Assembly: GCA_017744715.1 (NCBI GenBank)
Contig: JAGIAT010000010.1
Location: 1 to 64,000 of the forward strand
Source: Niabella sp.
GTDB taxonomy: Bacteria > Bacteroidota > Bacteroidia > Chitinophagales > Chitinophagaceae
Reading direction: 5' to 3'
Length of the DNA stretch: 64,000 nt
Shown: in pieces, positions 25,776 through 34,269 of the stretch
Layout: each line of letters begins with the position of its first letter
How positions within the stretch are numbered: the first letter of the stretch is position 1
The notes under the pieces: model-generated
Seen by the model: the letters and a program-made list of their open reading frames with translations, nothing else
Told to the model about the DNA's origin: nothing
Databases searched by the model: none
Made by a program: the position numbers and the translations under genes

Positions 25776-26606
25776 TTATAATAATGTAGCAATCGGAGCC
25801 GGATCCATGTCTGTATACTGTTTGTTTTCGCCGGCCATGCCCCAGATGAATCCGTAATTGGAAGTACCGCAGCCAAAGTGCATGCTCCAGGGCGGAGAGA
25901 TTACGGCCTCCTGGTTCTTCATAATGATGTGACGGGTTTGCTGCGGCTGGCCCATCATGTGAAACAGGCGCTGCTCTTCCGGCAGGTCGAAATAAAAATA
26001 GATTTCGGTTCTGCGGGTATGTGTATGCGGCGGAACGGAGTTCCACACACTGCCTGTTTCCAGTACGGTAAGCCCCATTACCAGCTGGCAGCTTTGAACA
26101 CCTTCCTCATGAATGTATTTGTAAATGGTTCGTTTATTAGAAGTGGTAATATCTCCCAGTGTTACCGGGGCTGCCTGCTCCTTGGTATACTTGGTAGTAG
26201 GATAATCGTGATGCGCCGGTGCCGACAAAATATAAAACACCGCGGGATCTTTTTTCCCGTTGCTGCTGAAGCTTATTTTTTTGGCCCCGCGGCCGATATA
26301 CAGGCAATCCAGTTTATCCAGCGCAAACTTCTGACCGTCTACGGTAATCGTTCCTTTTCCGCCTACGTTAATGACACCCATTTCCCGGCGTTGCAGGAAA
26401 AATGCTGATTTCAGCTCTTCTTCATTTTTCAACGCTACCGCTTTTGCCACGGGCTTTACACCGCCTACAATCAGGCGATCGTAGAAGCTGTACACTAAGG
26501 TCAACTTGTCCGTCTTCATCAGCTCTTCAACAAGAAAGCTTTCCCGCAGCTGCTCTGTGGTCATTCCTTTTGTTTCCTGCGGGCTGTGTTCGTATCTTAT
26601 TTCCAT
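25776..26606 (-). CDS. kduI: 5-keto-4-deoxyuronate isomerase (5-dehydro-4-deoxy-D-glucuronate isomerase)
   Basis: 276 residues. Zinc ligands correspond one-to-one to the E. coli enzyme: His194 and His196 in PPHTHTRRTE, Glu201, and His243 in SPPWSMHFG. It converts 4-deoxy-L-threo-5-hexosulose uronate, the spontaneous product of unsaturated galacturonate, into 2,5-diketo-3-deoxygluconate, which KduD then reduces. It lies 31 nt after kduD. Its presence shows the operon deals with unsaturated (lyase-derived) oligouronides. Confidence 0.96.
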   Translation of the reverse strand: MEIRYEHSPQETKGMTTEQLRESFLVEELMKTDKLTLVYSFYDRLIVGGVKPVAKAVALKNEEELKSAFFLQRREMGVINVGGKGTITVDGQKFALDKLDCLYIGRGAKKISFSSNGKKDPAVFYILSAPAHHDYPTTKYTKEQAAPVTLGDITTSNKRTIYKYIHEEGVQSCQLVMGLTVLETGSVWNSVPPHTHTRRTEIYFYFDLPEEQRLFHMMGQPQQTRHIIMKNQEAVISPPWSMHFGCGTSNYGFIWGMAGENKQYTDMDPAPIATLL

Positions 26607-26637
26607 TTCTAATTTTTGATTTGTTAATTAATTTGAC

Positions 26638-27390
26638 TCACCGGCCCATCCAGCCACCGTCAACGGTTAAGATGGTACCCTGCACGTAGCTGCCTGCTTC
26701 GGAAGCCAGGAAAACGGCAGGTCCTGCAAAGTCTTCCGGTGTACCCCAGCGGCCCGCCGGGATGCGGTCCAGGATCGATTTACTGCGCTCTGCATCTTCC
26801 CGCAAAGCCTGCGTATTATCCGTTGCAATGTAACCCGGTGCTATACCGTTTACATTTACGCCTTTGGAAGCCCACTCATTGGCCAGGGCTTTTACCAAAC
26901 TGCTCAATGCACCCTTGCTGGCTGCATAACCCGGCACATTGATGCCCCCCTGGAAGCTCAGCAGCGAACAGGTAAAAATAATTTTACCGGCCCCTTTCTC
27001 AATCATGTGCTTGCCAAACTCACGCGCCAGTATAAAAGGCGTATCCAGGTTTATAGAAAGTACATTATCCCAATATTCATCCGGATGTTCAGCCGCGGGC
27101 TTACGCATAATGGTTCCGGCATTGTTTACCAGGATATCGATGCGCTCATTTTCATCCAGCACTTCCTTTATGAAAGCATATACACTATTGCGATCGGCCG
27201 CATCCAGTTTATAGTGTTTAAAATTGCGGCCCAATTTCCGTACTTCCGTTTCCACTTCCGACCCTGCTTCCACAGAACGCGCGGCCACAATAATATCGGC
27301 ACCGGCTTTTGCCAGCCCGATGGCCATCCCTTTCCCGATTCCCTTATTGCCCCCTGTGATTAAGGCCGTTTTACCTGAAAGATTAAACAT
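26638..27390 (-). CDS. kduD: 2-deoxy-D-gluconate 3-dehydrogenase / 2,5-diketo-3-deoxygluconate reductase (SDR)
   Basis: 250 residues, classical short-chain dehydrogenase. The cofactor motif ITGGNKGIGKG is at residues 11-21, NNAG at 89-92, and the catalytic Ser142, Tyr155 and Lys159 in CSLLSFQGGINVPGYAASKG. The C-terminus ends in ILTVDGGWMGR. It reduces the KduI product to KDG. The preceding gene uxaC ends 283 bp upstream, a gap filled by repeats, so kduD may have its own promoter, though I could not see a clear one. Confidence 0.92.
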   Translation of the reverse strand: MFNLSGKTALITGGNKGIGKGMAIGLAKAGADIIVAARSVEAGSEVETEVRKLGRNFKHYKLDAADRNSVYAFIKEVLDENERIDILVNNAGTIMRKPAAEHPDEYWDNVLSINLDTPFILAREFGKHMIEKGAGKIIFTCSLLSFQGGINVPGYAASKGALSSLVKALANEWASKGVNVNGIAPGYIATDNTQALREDAERSKSILDRIPAGRWGTPEDFAGPAVFLASEAGSYVQGTILTVDGGWMGR

Positions 27391-27673
27391 GCTGTGCTTT
27401 ATTACTTTTTAGTTTATTTGTATTATCCGTCGCCGGCCGCGCACTTTGGGCGCTCTGACAGCCGCCGCCCCGGCTATTCACCATTGACCATTCAATGCCA
27501 TTGCCTTAAGCAATTTTTATGGTTGCCGCAGATACGCTGATTGCGCCTGCGGCGCTTTTCTGCGACATTGTTGTCGTTAAAGCCGATACCAAATCTGCGC
27601 AACTTGTCACGCCCGGGCGTGATCTGCGGCTTTAAGGAACGACATTGATTCATCATTGACTATTCACCATTCC
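27391..27673. repeat. Fold-back repeat between uxaC and kduD
   Basis: GCCGCAGAT (27525-27533) and ATCTGCGGC (27622-27630) bracket smaller palindromes. One is GCGCCTGCGGCGC at 27543-27555, also found at 2181-2193. Another is TCACGCCCGGGCGTGA at 27607-27622. A direct repeat CTATTCACCATT flanks the structure (27474-27485 and 27660-27671). It looks like a small non-coding dispersed element inside the operon. Confidence 0.55.
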
Positions 27674-29083
27674 CTACTTTGCCCCAAACCCGAAATATTC
27701 GTTCGCATTGTTGAAACAAATATTCTGTATAATCGCGCCTACCCAGGCAATATCGCCGGGAAGTTCGCCATTTTCAATATCGTTTCCAAACAAATTGCAG
27801 AGTATTCTGCGGAAGTATTCATGCCTTGGAAATGAAAGAAAACTTCGGGAATCTGTTAACATGCCTACAAAGCGGCTGATCAGTCCCATATTGGAAAGCG
27901 TATTCATCTGATCGATCATTCCATCCTTCTGATCGAGGAACCACCAACCCGATCCCCACTGCACTTTTCCGGCTACCGTACCGTCGTTAAAATTGCCGGT
28001 CATCGTAGCAAACAGTTCATTATCGGACGGATTGAGATTGTACAGGATGGTTTTCGCCAGCCGGTCGTTTTTATCCAGTCCGTTCAGGAATTTGGAAAGC
28101 GCCCGTCCCTGGGAAAAATCACCAATGGAATCCCATCCGGTATCAGGGCCTAATTTGTCCAGCAGGCGGGCATTGTTGTTGCGCAGCGCGCCCAGGTGGT
28201 ATTGCTGTACCCATCCTTTTTCATGATCCCATTCGGCAAACCAAACCAGCATTGCCGAGCGGAATTGTTCCTGTTCTTCTGCAGACAGTTGCCTGCCTGC
28301 CCGGATCTTATCAAAGGCAGCGCTAACGCCCGCTTCTGTATAATCGGCCGCATGAATATGCTCCAGCCCGTGGTCCGATACGGAGCACCCCATTTCGGCA
28401 AAGAAATTGTGCCGGCTTTTCAATGCCTGCAGGTAGGTATCCAGGTTTTTTACTTCTTTGCCGGAAGCCTGTTCGAGTTTCGTTACATAGGCAGCAAAAA
28501 CTTCCGGACTGGAAACATTCATGGCATTATCGGGCCGGAAGGCCGGATAAACCGGTATTTCAAAACCATCGTCCTTTATTTGCTGATGAAATTCCAATGT
28601 GTCCACCGGATCGTCTGTTGTGCAAACTACCTTCACATTCATTTTGCGCAGCAGGTTCTTTACACTGTAGGCACTACTGCCAATCAGGTCTGAAGCCGCA
28701 TCATAAATGCGTTTACCGCTGCCCGCGTCCAGGATTTCATGAATATCAAAATACCGTTGCAGTTCCAGGTGTGTCCAGTGATACAAAGGGTTGCGCATGG
28801 CGTAGGGAACAGTTTCTGCCCACTTCAGGAACTTCTCCTCATCGGTGGCTGCCCCGGTAATGAACTGCTCATCTATCCCGTTGGCACGCATGGCCCGCCA
28901 TTTATAATGATCGCCGTAAAGCCAGGCCTGGGTGATGTTTTGAAACTGGTGGTCTTCCGCTATTTGCTGTGGCGGCAGGTGGCAATGATAGTCAATGATC
29001 GGCATTTGTTTTGCATAATCATGATACAGGCGCTCCGCCGTTTTGGTTTCCAGTAAAAAATTATCGTCTAAAAACTGTTTCAC
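27674..29083 (-). CDS. uxaC: Uronate isomerase (glucuronate/galacturonate isomerase)
   Basis: 469 residues, the same length as E. coli UxaC, amidohydrolase superfamily. The metal-binding DYHCHLPPQQIAED motif is at residues 31-44. The family ends are well conserved (LLTDSRSFLSFPRHEYFRRILCNL near the C-terminus). It isomerises galacturonate to tagaturonate and glucuronate to fructuronate in the cytoplasm. It lies 69 nt after uxaA. Confidence 0.96.
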   Translation of the reverse strand: MKQFLDDNFLLETKTAERLYHDYAKQMPIIDYHCHLPPQQIAEDHQFQNITQAWLYGDHYKWRAMRANGIDEQFITGAATDEEKFLKWAETVPYAMRNPLYHWTHLELQRYFDIHEILDAGSGKRIYDAASDLIGSSAYSVKNLLRKMNVKVVCTTDDPVDTLEFHQQIKDDGFEIPVYPAFRPDNAMNVSSPEVFAAYVTKLEQASGKEVKNLDTYLQALKSRHNFFAEMGCSVSDHGLEHIHAADYTEAGVSAAFDKIRAGRQLSAEEQEQFRSAMLVWFAEWDHEKGWVQQYHLGALRNNNARLLDKLGPDTGWDSIGDFSQGRALSKFLNGLDKNDRLAKTILYNLNPSDNELFATMTGNFNDGTVAGKVQWGSGWWFLDQKDGMIDQMNTLSNMGLISRFVGMLTDSRSFLSFPRHEYFRRILCNLFGNDIENGELPGDIAWVGAIIQNICFNNANEYFGFGAK

Positions 29084-29152
29084 TTAATTGATAGATTATT
29101 CGTTATTCGTTTGCTGTATACAGCTTATTTTCTTCCTGCGGCAAACTGCCCC

Positions 29153-30802
29153 TTACAGGGAAACGCCCCTTTTCCAGGGTATAAAATCATCCTGGTTCAG
29201 CAATACCGCCTTGGGCACTACTTCACCGCTGGCCGCTTTTATACAGTACTCCAGGATCTCTTCGCCCATTTGTTCAATGGTTTTTTCCCCGTCGATGATG
29301 CCGCCGGCATTGATATCGATGATATCTCCCATCCGGTTGGTGAGCGTGGTATTGGTGGCTATCTTAATGGTAGGACAAACCGGGTTACCGGTTGGCGTGC
29401 CCAGTCCGGTAGTAAACAGGATGAGCGTGGCTCCTGAAGCGGCTTTACCGGTTGTAGCCTCCACATCGTTACCTGGTGTGCACACCAGGCTTAAGCCGGG
29501 TTTGGTAGCAGGCTCCGTATAATCCAGCACATCCACTACCGGAGATGTGCCTCCTTTTTTTGCGGCACCTGTGCTCTTGATGGCATCCGTGATCAGGCCG
29601 TCTTTAATGTTGCCGGGAGACGGATTCATAAAGAACCCGGACCCCACGCTAAGCGCCTGGTCGTTGTACGTAGTCATCAGGTGAATAAACTTACGCGCTG
29701 CAGCTTCCTCTATTGTACGATCGATCAACTGCTGCTCGGCGCCACACAGTTCGGGAAACTCTGCCAGCAGGATCTTTGCACCCAATGCAGCCAGCAGATC
29801 GCTGGTATACCCCACGGCCGGGTTGGCGCTGATACCGCTGAAACCATCGCTGCCACCGCATTTTACGCCAACCGTAAGGGCGGTTAAAGGTGCCGGGCTG
29901 CGTTCGATTTTATTGGCTTCAATCAGTCCTTCAAAAGTTTCCCGGATGGCATCAGCTACCAGCTGTTCTTCGCTTTTTGATTGTTGCTGTTCAAATACAA
30001 GAATGGGCTTATCAAAAGCAGGATTCCTTAATTGAATATCTTCCAGTAATTGTTTGGTTTGCAGGTTCTGGCATCCCAGGCTCAGGATGGTGATACCTGC
30101 TACATTGGGATGATCGGCATAGGCCGCCAGCAGTTTACTGAGGGTTCCTGCATCCTGGCGGGTGCCACCGCATCCGCCCTGGTGATTTAAAAATTTAATG
30201 CCGTCGATGTTTTTGAACAGGCGGTCTCCCTTCTGACCGGTTCCTTCGGGGAGCGCATTCAATGTGATATTGGAAAGATCTTCCTGGTTTTTAAACGCCT
30301 CTACAAGATGGTGCGCATACTTTTTGTATTTATCGGTAACCGCATACCCCAGCTCATTATGCAATGCTTCGCGGATTACATCCAGGTTACGGTTTTCACA
30401 AAATACCGTGGGCATAAATAACCAGTAATTGGCCGTTCCTACCCGGCCGTCGCTGCGGTGGTAGCCGTTAAAGGTACGGTCTTTAAACTTCGAAGCATCC
30501 GGGGCCGTCCAGTGGTACTGATACGGACGGTATTCAAAAGGATCGGCGGCATGCTTGGTATTGGCGGTGGTCATCAGCCCTCCCCGGGGGATGAACTCCT
30601 GCGCCTTCCCTACCAGCACACCGTACATAATGATTTCATCACCCGTTTGAAGGTCGTGGGTAAAAAATTTATGCTTTGCTCCAATGTCATTTTGTAATTC
30701 ATATTCGGCACCCCCGTAGCTGATGATCTGCCCCTTCTTTAAGTCCTTTAACGCTACAATAACGTTATCCTTGGGATGGACTTTTAAAACGATTTCCGCC
30801 AT
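29153..30802 (-). CDS. uxaA: Altronate dehydratase
   Basis: 549 residues from ATG 30802 (MAEIVLKVHPKDNVIVALKDL); the longer open frame upstream overlaps uxaB and is not family-like. The N-terminal SAF domain is at about residues 1-95 (GQIISYGGAEYELQND, LQTGDEIIMYGVLVGKA). The rest is the UxaA/GarD catalytic domain with KFLNHQGGCGGTRQDA, LSLGCQNLQ, VGVKCGGSDGFSGISANPAVG and LCGAEQ. It dehydrates altronate to KDG. Only 2 nt separate it from uxaB, implying coupled translation. Confidence 0.95.
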   Translation of the reverse strand: MAEIVLKVHPKDNVIVALKDLKKGQIISYGGAEYELQNDIGAKHKFFTHDLQTGDEIIMYGVLVGKAQEFIPRGGLMTTANTKHAADPFEYRPYQYHWTAPDASKFKDRTFNGYHRSDGRVGTANYWLFMPTVFCENRNLDVIREALHNELGYAVTDKYKKYAHHLVEAFKNQEDLSNITLNALPEGTGQKGDRLFKNIDGIKFLNHQGGCGGTRQDAGTLSKLLAAYADHPNVAGITILSLGCQNLQTKQLLEDIQLRNPAFDKPILVFEQQQSKSEEQLVADAIRETFEGLIEANKIERSPAPLTALTVGVKCGGSDGFSGISANPAVGYTSDLLAALGAKILLAEFPELCGAEQQLIDRTIEEAAARKFIHLMTTYNDQALSVGSGFFMNPSPGNIKDGLITDAIKSTGAAKKGGTSPVVDVLDYTEPATKPGLSLVCTPGNDVEATTGKAASGATLILFTTGLGTPTGNPVCPTIKIATNTTLTNRMGDIIDINAGGIIDGEKTIEQMGEEILEYCIKAASGEVVPKAVLLNQDDFIPWKRGVSL

Positions 30803-30804
30803 TT

Positions 30805-32322
30805 TTATTCCTTTATAATATTTTGCAAAGCAGCGTTGGCGCCGCTTTGCGTTAAAAATTGCAATTGTTGTGTTACCGCTCCGGCAAAACCGGGAATTTG
30901 GTTCAGGTCTTCGTTCCACAATCCTGTATCTGCCAGCACCGCCGTAACAAGGGTTTCCGGGTTGGCTGCGGCCTTCCATTTTTGTGCAAGTACCGCGGCT
31001 TTATCATCATTGATCGCATATGGCCTGCCGTTGGCCGTTCCCATATACGCCGTTCCCTCCTGCTCCGATTTCATAAAAAGCAGGTATGCCGCAAAACCCA
31101 GTGCTATTGCAGATGAAGCGCTGCCTTCGCCGCTTCCATAATATTTCTTTATTAACGGTACATTCCGCATCAGCATCTTTGATGTATACGCAAAACTAAT
31201 ACTTAGCCATTTATGATCTAAGAACGGGTTCTTAAACCGCTCAATAACTGCATCTGCAAATTTACAGGCTTCCTCATAGGAAATACGCGCACCCGCCACG
31301 GCCCTGGCCAGCTCCGTTTTGGAAAGCCGGGTAACAAATGCATCAAAGGCCTTATCAGCCATGGCTTCTTTTACAGTTTCAAATCCGCACAGATATGCCA
31401 GCGCACAGGACAGCGTATGGGTTCCGTTGAGCAGGCGCAGTTTGAGTTCCCTGAATTTTTCAATATCGGGTGCAATTACCACCCCGGCGTCTGCTTTTGC
31501 AAAGGATAGCACATCGGCCACACGCGGATCTGCCGCTTCAATAGCCCAGAGACGGAATACTTCACTCATGATCATCAGCTCGTCTGTATAGCCCAGTTGC
31601 TGCTGCGTTTGCTCCAGGTCTTCACCCGCCAGTTTGCCCGGTACAATACGGTCTACCAGCGAGCTGCAAAAATGATTGGCCTCGTTCAGCCAGCTGATAA
31701 ATGCCGGTTCCAGCTGGTTTTGTGCCGCCAGCTTCAGGATAATGTCTTTCAGCTGCCGGCCGTTATCAATGATCAGTTCGGTAGGAATGATCACCAGGCC
31801 GCTTTCCCTGCTTCCGTTAAAGGCTTTAAAACGTGCGTACAGTACTGCCAGCAGTTTACCGGGAAAGGAAGCAGGCGGCTGATCTGTAATCGTATCATCG
31901 CTCATTACAATACCCATTTCGGTGGTATTGGAGATCACTACTTCCAGCTGCGGACTTTGCGCCACTTCCAGGATCTGCTGCCATTGGCTTTTGGCGGATA
32001 ATACGCGACTGATCGCACTGTTTACAATATATTCGTTTACCTGTTTGCCATCTTCCAGCCCTCTTACGCAAATGGTATATAAACCATTCTGTGTTTCAAA
32101 AGCATCGGTACCGCCGGTATCCGTGGATTTTACCACAACTACCCGCCCGTTAAAAAGCTGCTGTTTATTGGCCTTGTCGATAAAATAATCGGGCAACCCT
32201 CTTAATAGCACTCCTGTGCCAAACTGCAACACTTTTTCAGGAAGCTCCAGTTGCGCTGCCGAAGGCACCGATAATACCGGGTCTTCTTTTATGGATGCTA
32301 TTACTGTTTTAGATAACTGCAT
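30805..32322 (-). CDS. uxaB: Tagaturonate reductase (altronate oxidoreductase)
   Basis: 505 residues, polyol-specific long-chain dehydrogenase family. The Rossmann start is EKVLQFGTGVLLRGLPDYFIDKAN. The catalytic region contains LRLLNGTHTLSCALAYLCGFETVKEAM, matching the K/N-G-H family motif, and an ERFKNPFLDHKW segment. It reduces tagaturonate to altronate with NADH. The order GH105-uxaB-uxaA-uxaC gives the whole Ashwell galacturonate branch in one stretch. Confidence 0.94.
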   Translation of the reverse strand: MQLSKTVIASIKEDPVLSVPSAAQLELPEKVLQFGTGVLLRGLPDYFIDKANKQQLFNGRVVVVKSTDTGGTDAFETQNGLYTICVRGLEDGKQVNEYIVNSAISRVLSAKSQWQQILEVAQSPQLEVVISNTTEMGIVMSDDTITDQPPASFPGKLLAVLYARFKAFNGSRESGLVIIPTELIIDNGRQLKDIILKLAAQNQLEPAFISWLNEANHFCSSLVDRIVPGKLAGEDLEQTQQQLGYTDELMIMSEVFRLWAIEAADPRVADVLSFAKADAGVVIAPDIEKFRELKLRLLNGTHTLSCALAYLCGFETVKEAMADKAFDAFVTRLSKTELARAVAGARISYEEACKFADAVIERFKNPFLDHKWLSISFAYTSKMLMRNVPLIKKYYGSGEGSASSAIALGFAAYLLFMKSEQEGTAYMGTANGRPYAINDDKAAVLAQKWKAAANPETLVTAVLADTGLWNEDLNQIPGFAGAVTQQLQFLTQSGANAALQNIIKE

Positions 32323-32331
32323 TTATATTTT

Positions 32332-34245
32332 TTATTTTTTTGGTTTACTAACGGATGTTTTCAACAGCCAGCGTACCCAGTCTTCCGCTGCTTTAAAATT
32401 TTCATACTGTAGCGGCAGCTTCCTGCCATCTACATACTCATTATAAATCCAGGGATCACCCAGGGCGAAGACCGTTCCTTTCCCGTATTTTGCTACAGCC
32501 ATTGCTGTTATATTGCCTGCTTTTAGTATAGGTACGGCCGTTTTGTAAAGATTCAAAGAACTTATTTCTTTCAGATAAACATTTTTGGCATTTTTAAAAA
32601 TTATATTACCCGGTTGAATGTTTACCCGTCCCATTTCATATTCATTGTTCTTTACCATAAGCTGGTTGTCTTCGTTAAACCGGATGCCAAATTGCGCTGC
32701 GAGGATATTGAAGTGCTGCAGATCGCAGTTACCGGCGTCGTTTGCCAACAGCACCAGCACACCGCCCTTCTTTACCCATGCTGCAATCTGCGCCGCCGAT
32801 TGTTCGTTCATATAATTAGGATGTGCCGTTTCCTTTTCGGTATCCGGATCCACAATGATATATACGGCTGCGTTCTTTAAATTGGCGGCACCGGGCGCTT
32901 CTTCCAGCGATTGCAGCTGTGCACCCTGCCGTTCAAATAAATTGCCTAAAAAAGAATAGCCGCCGTTGGACCGGTCGTTCCAGGTATAATGCCAGCGTTC
33001 CTGCTGGCCGCCGGCACCTTTCCGCCATTCATTGTTAAAAAAGTTGTCCAGTACAATCGTTTTTCCTTTTCCTGCTGCCAGACCGGGTATCATCTCTATT
33101 TCATTGGCGGCCAGGATAAATGCGCCCATTCCCTTGGGATCATTCCGCACCACCTTTTCCCGCATATAATAGTCGAAACTGCCGTTCCGGTACGGCTTTC
33201 CGCCCAACCCCGATACGGACACCGTGCCTTCCAGACTGGTAAACCCATCGGATTGCGTTAGTTTGTATTTTACAAGCCCGTTAAATGCCTTGATGGCATT
33301 TGCCTGATAGCCCGTTGAAATATATCCTTTGCGGGTGCCCTTCGCCAGCGTATAGGCCAGCATAGCGGTGGCCGATGATTCGGTATAATTCGGCTTTCTG
33401 CCGGCAAGGTCCACGATATCGAACCACATTCCGGTGGCAGGGTCCTGCACCTTCACTACCGCTGCCGCAAGCCTGTTCAGGATGGCAACCAGTTCTTTTT
33501 TGCCGGGATGATCCTCAGGAAAATAATCCAGCGCGTCTACCAGCGCCATCCCGTACCAGCCCAATGCACGACCCCAAAAATGTGGCGACACACCGGTTTG
33601 AGGATTGGCCCATTGTTCCTTACGGGATTCATCATAGCCATGATAAAGCAGGCCCGTTTTCGGATCACGCGCATTTTTTTCCATCAGCACAAACTGGCGG
33701 GTTACATCATTGAAGATGCTGTCTTCCCCAAAAACCTGTGCGTACGCTGCATAGAAGGGCTGTGCCATATAAAGGCCGTCCAGCCACATCTGGTAAGGGT
33801 AAACCTTCTTATGCCAAAACCCACCCCCATTGGTACGGGGGTGGGTGCGTAATTGTTCCCTTAATTGAAATACAGCTTTTTTGTATTTTTCTTTTCCGGT
33901 TACGCGGAAAAGCGTCAACAGTAATTTTCCGTTATTTACATGGTCGATATTGTAGGTGTCCGGCTCATAATCTTTAATGCGTCCGTCTTCGCCTACAAAA
34001 TAATCCATGCTGTGTTGTATGTAGGTAAACCAGCGGGGATCGCCCGTGGCCAGCCAGACGCCCTCAATGCCTTTGAGGATCACCCCCTGGTCGTAGCTCC
34101 ACCGCGCGGGCCTGCCCGGAACCACTGAAAAAGAATCCGGCCAGAGATGCATGGCCGTAAGCGCCATTTTTTGCGCATAGGACTGGGCATGCGCTGCAAA
34201 CTGCAGTGAGCAAAAAGCCATCAAAAGCAGGATATATTTTCGCAT
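32332..34245 (-). CDS. GH88/GH105 unsaturated glucuronyl/rhamnogalacturonyl hydrolase with C-terminal GATase1-like domain
   Basis: 637 residues from ATG 34245, with signal peptide MRKYILLLMAFCSLQFAAHA. Residues 25-370 form the GH105 (alpha/alpha)6 barrel. The catalytic aspartate region is YPYQMWLDGLYMAQPFYAAYA, and HFWGRALGWYGMALVDALDYFPEDH is conserved. From about residue 385 a second domain begins that resembles a DUF4350/ThuA-like glutamine-amidotransferase fold (AAWVKKGGVLVLLANDAGN, GKGTVFALGDPWIYNEYVDG). Ordinary GH105 enzymes are near 370-400 residues. It cleaves the unsaturated uronyl end of oligosaccharides, probably in the periplasm. The role of the extra domain is unknown. Confidence 0.88.
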   Translation of the reverse strand: MRKYILLLMAFCSLQFAAHAQSYAQKMALTAMHLWPDSFSVVPGRPARWSYDQGVILKGIEGVWLATGDPRWFTYIQHSMDYFVGEDGRIKDYEPDTYNIDHVNNGKLLLTLFRVTGKEKYKKAVFQLREQLRTHPRTNGGGFWHKKVYPYQMWLDGLYMAQPFYAAYAQVFGEDSIFNDVTRQFVLMEKNARDPKTGLLYHGYDESRKEQWANPQTGVSPHFWGRALGWYGMALVDALDYFPEDHPGKKELVAILNRLAAAVVKVQDPATGMWFDIVDLAGRKPNYTESSATAMLAYTLAKGTRKGYISTGYQANAIKAFNGLVKYKLTQSDGFTSLEGTVSVSGLGGKPYRNGSFDYYMREKVVRNDPKGMGAFILAANEIEMIPGLAAGKGKTIVLDNFFNNEWRKGAGGQQERWHYTWNDRSNGGYSFLGNLFERQGAQLQSLEEAPGAANLKNAAVYIIVDPDTEKETAHPNYMNEQSAAQIAAWVKKGGVLVLLANDAGNCDLQHFNILAAQFGIRFNEDNQLMVKNNEYEMGRVNIQPGNIIFKNAKNVYLKEISSLNLYKTAVPILKAGNITAMAVAKYGKGTVFALGDPWIYNEYVDGRKLPLQYENFKAAEDWVRWLLKTSVSKPKK

Positions 34246-34269
34246 AAATACCAACACGGGTTTTAAAGA

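Noticed and set aside
27391..27673. A CRISPR array because of repeated ATCTGCGG and CCATTGACC words
   Set aside because: Units are not equal in length, there are no regular spacers and no cas genes in the window.
30803..30979. An N-terminal extension of uxaA by 59 residues
   Set aside because: It overlaps uxaB coding sequence and is not like any UxaA. The ATG at 30802 gives the normal family start 2 nt after uxaB.
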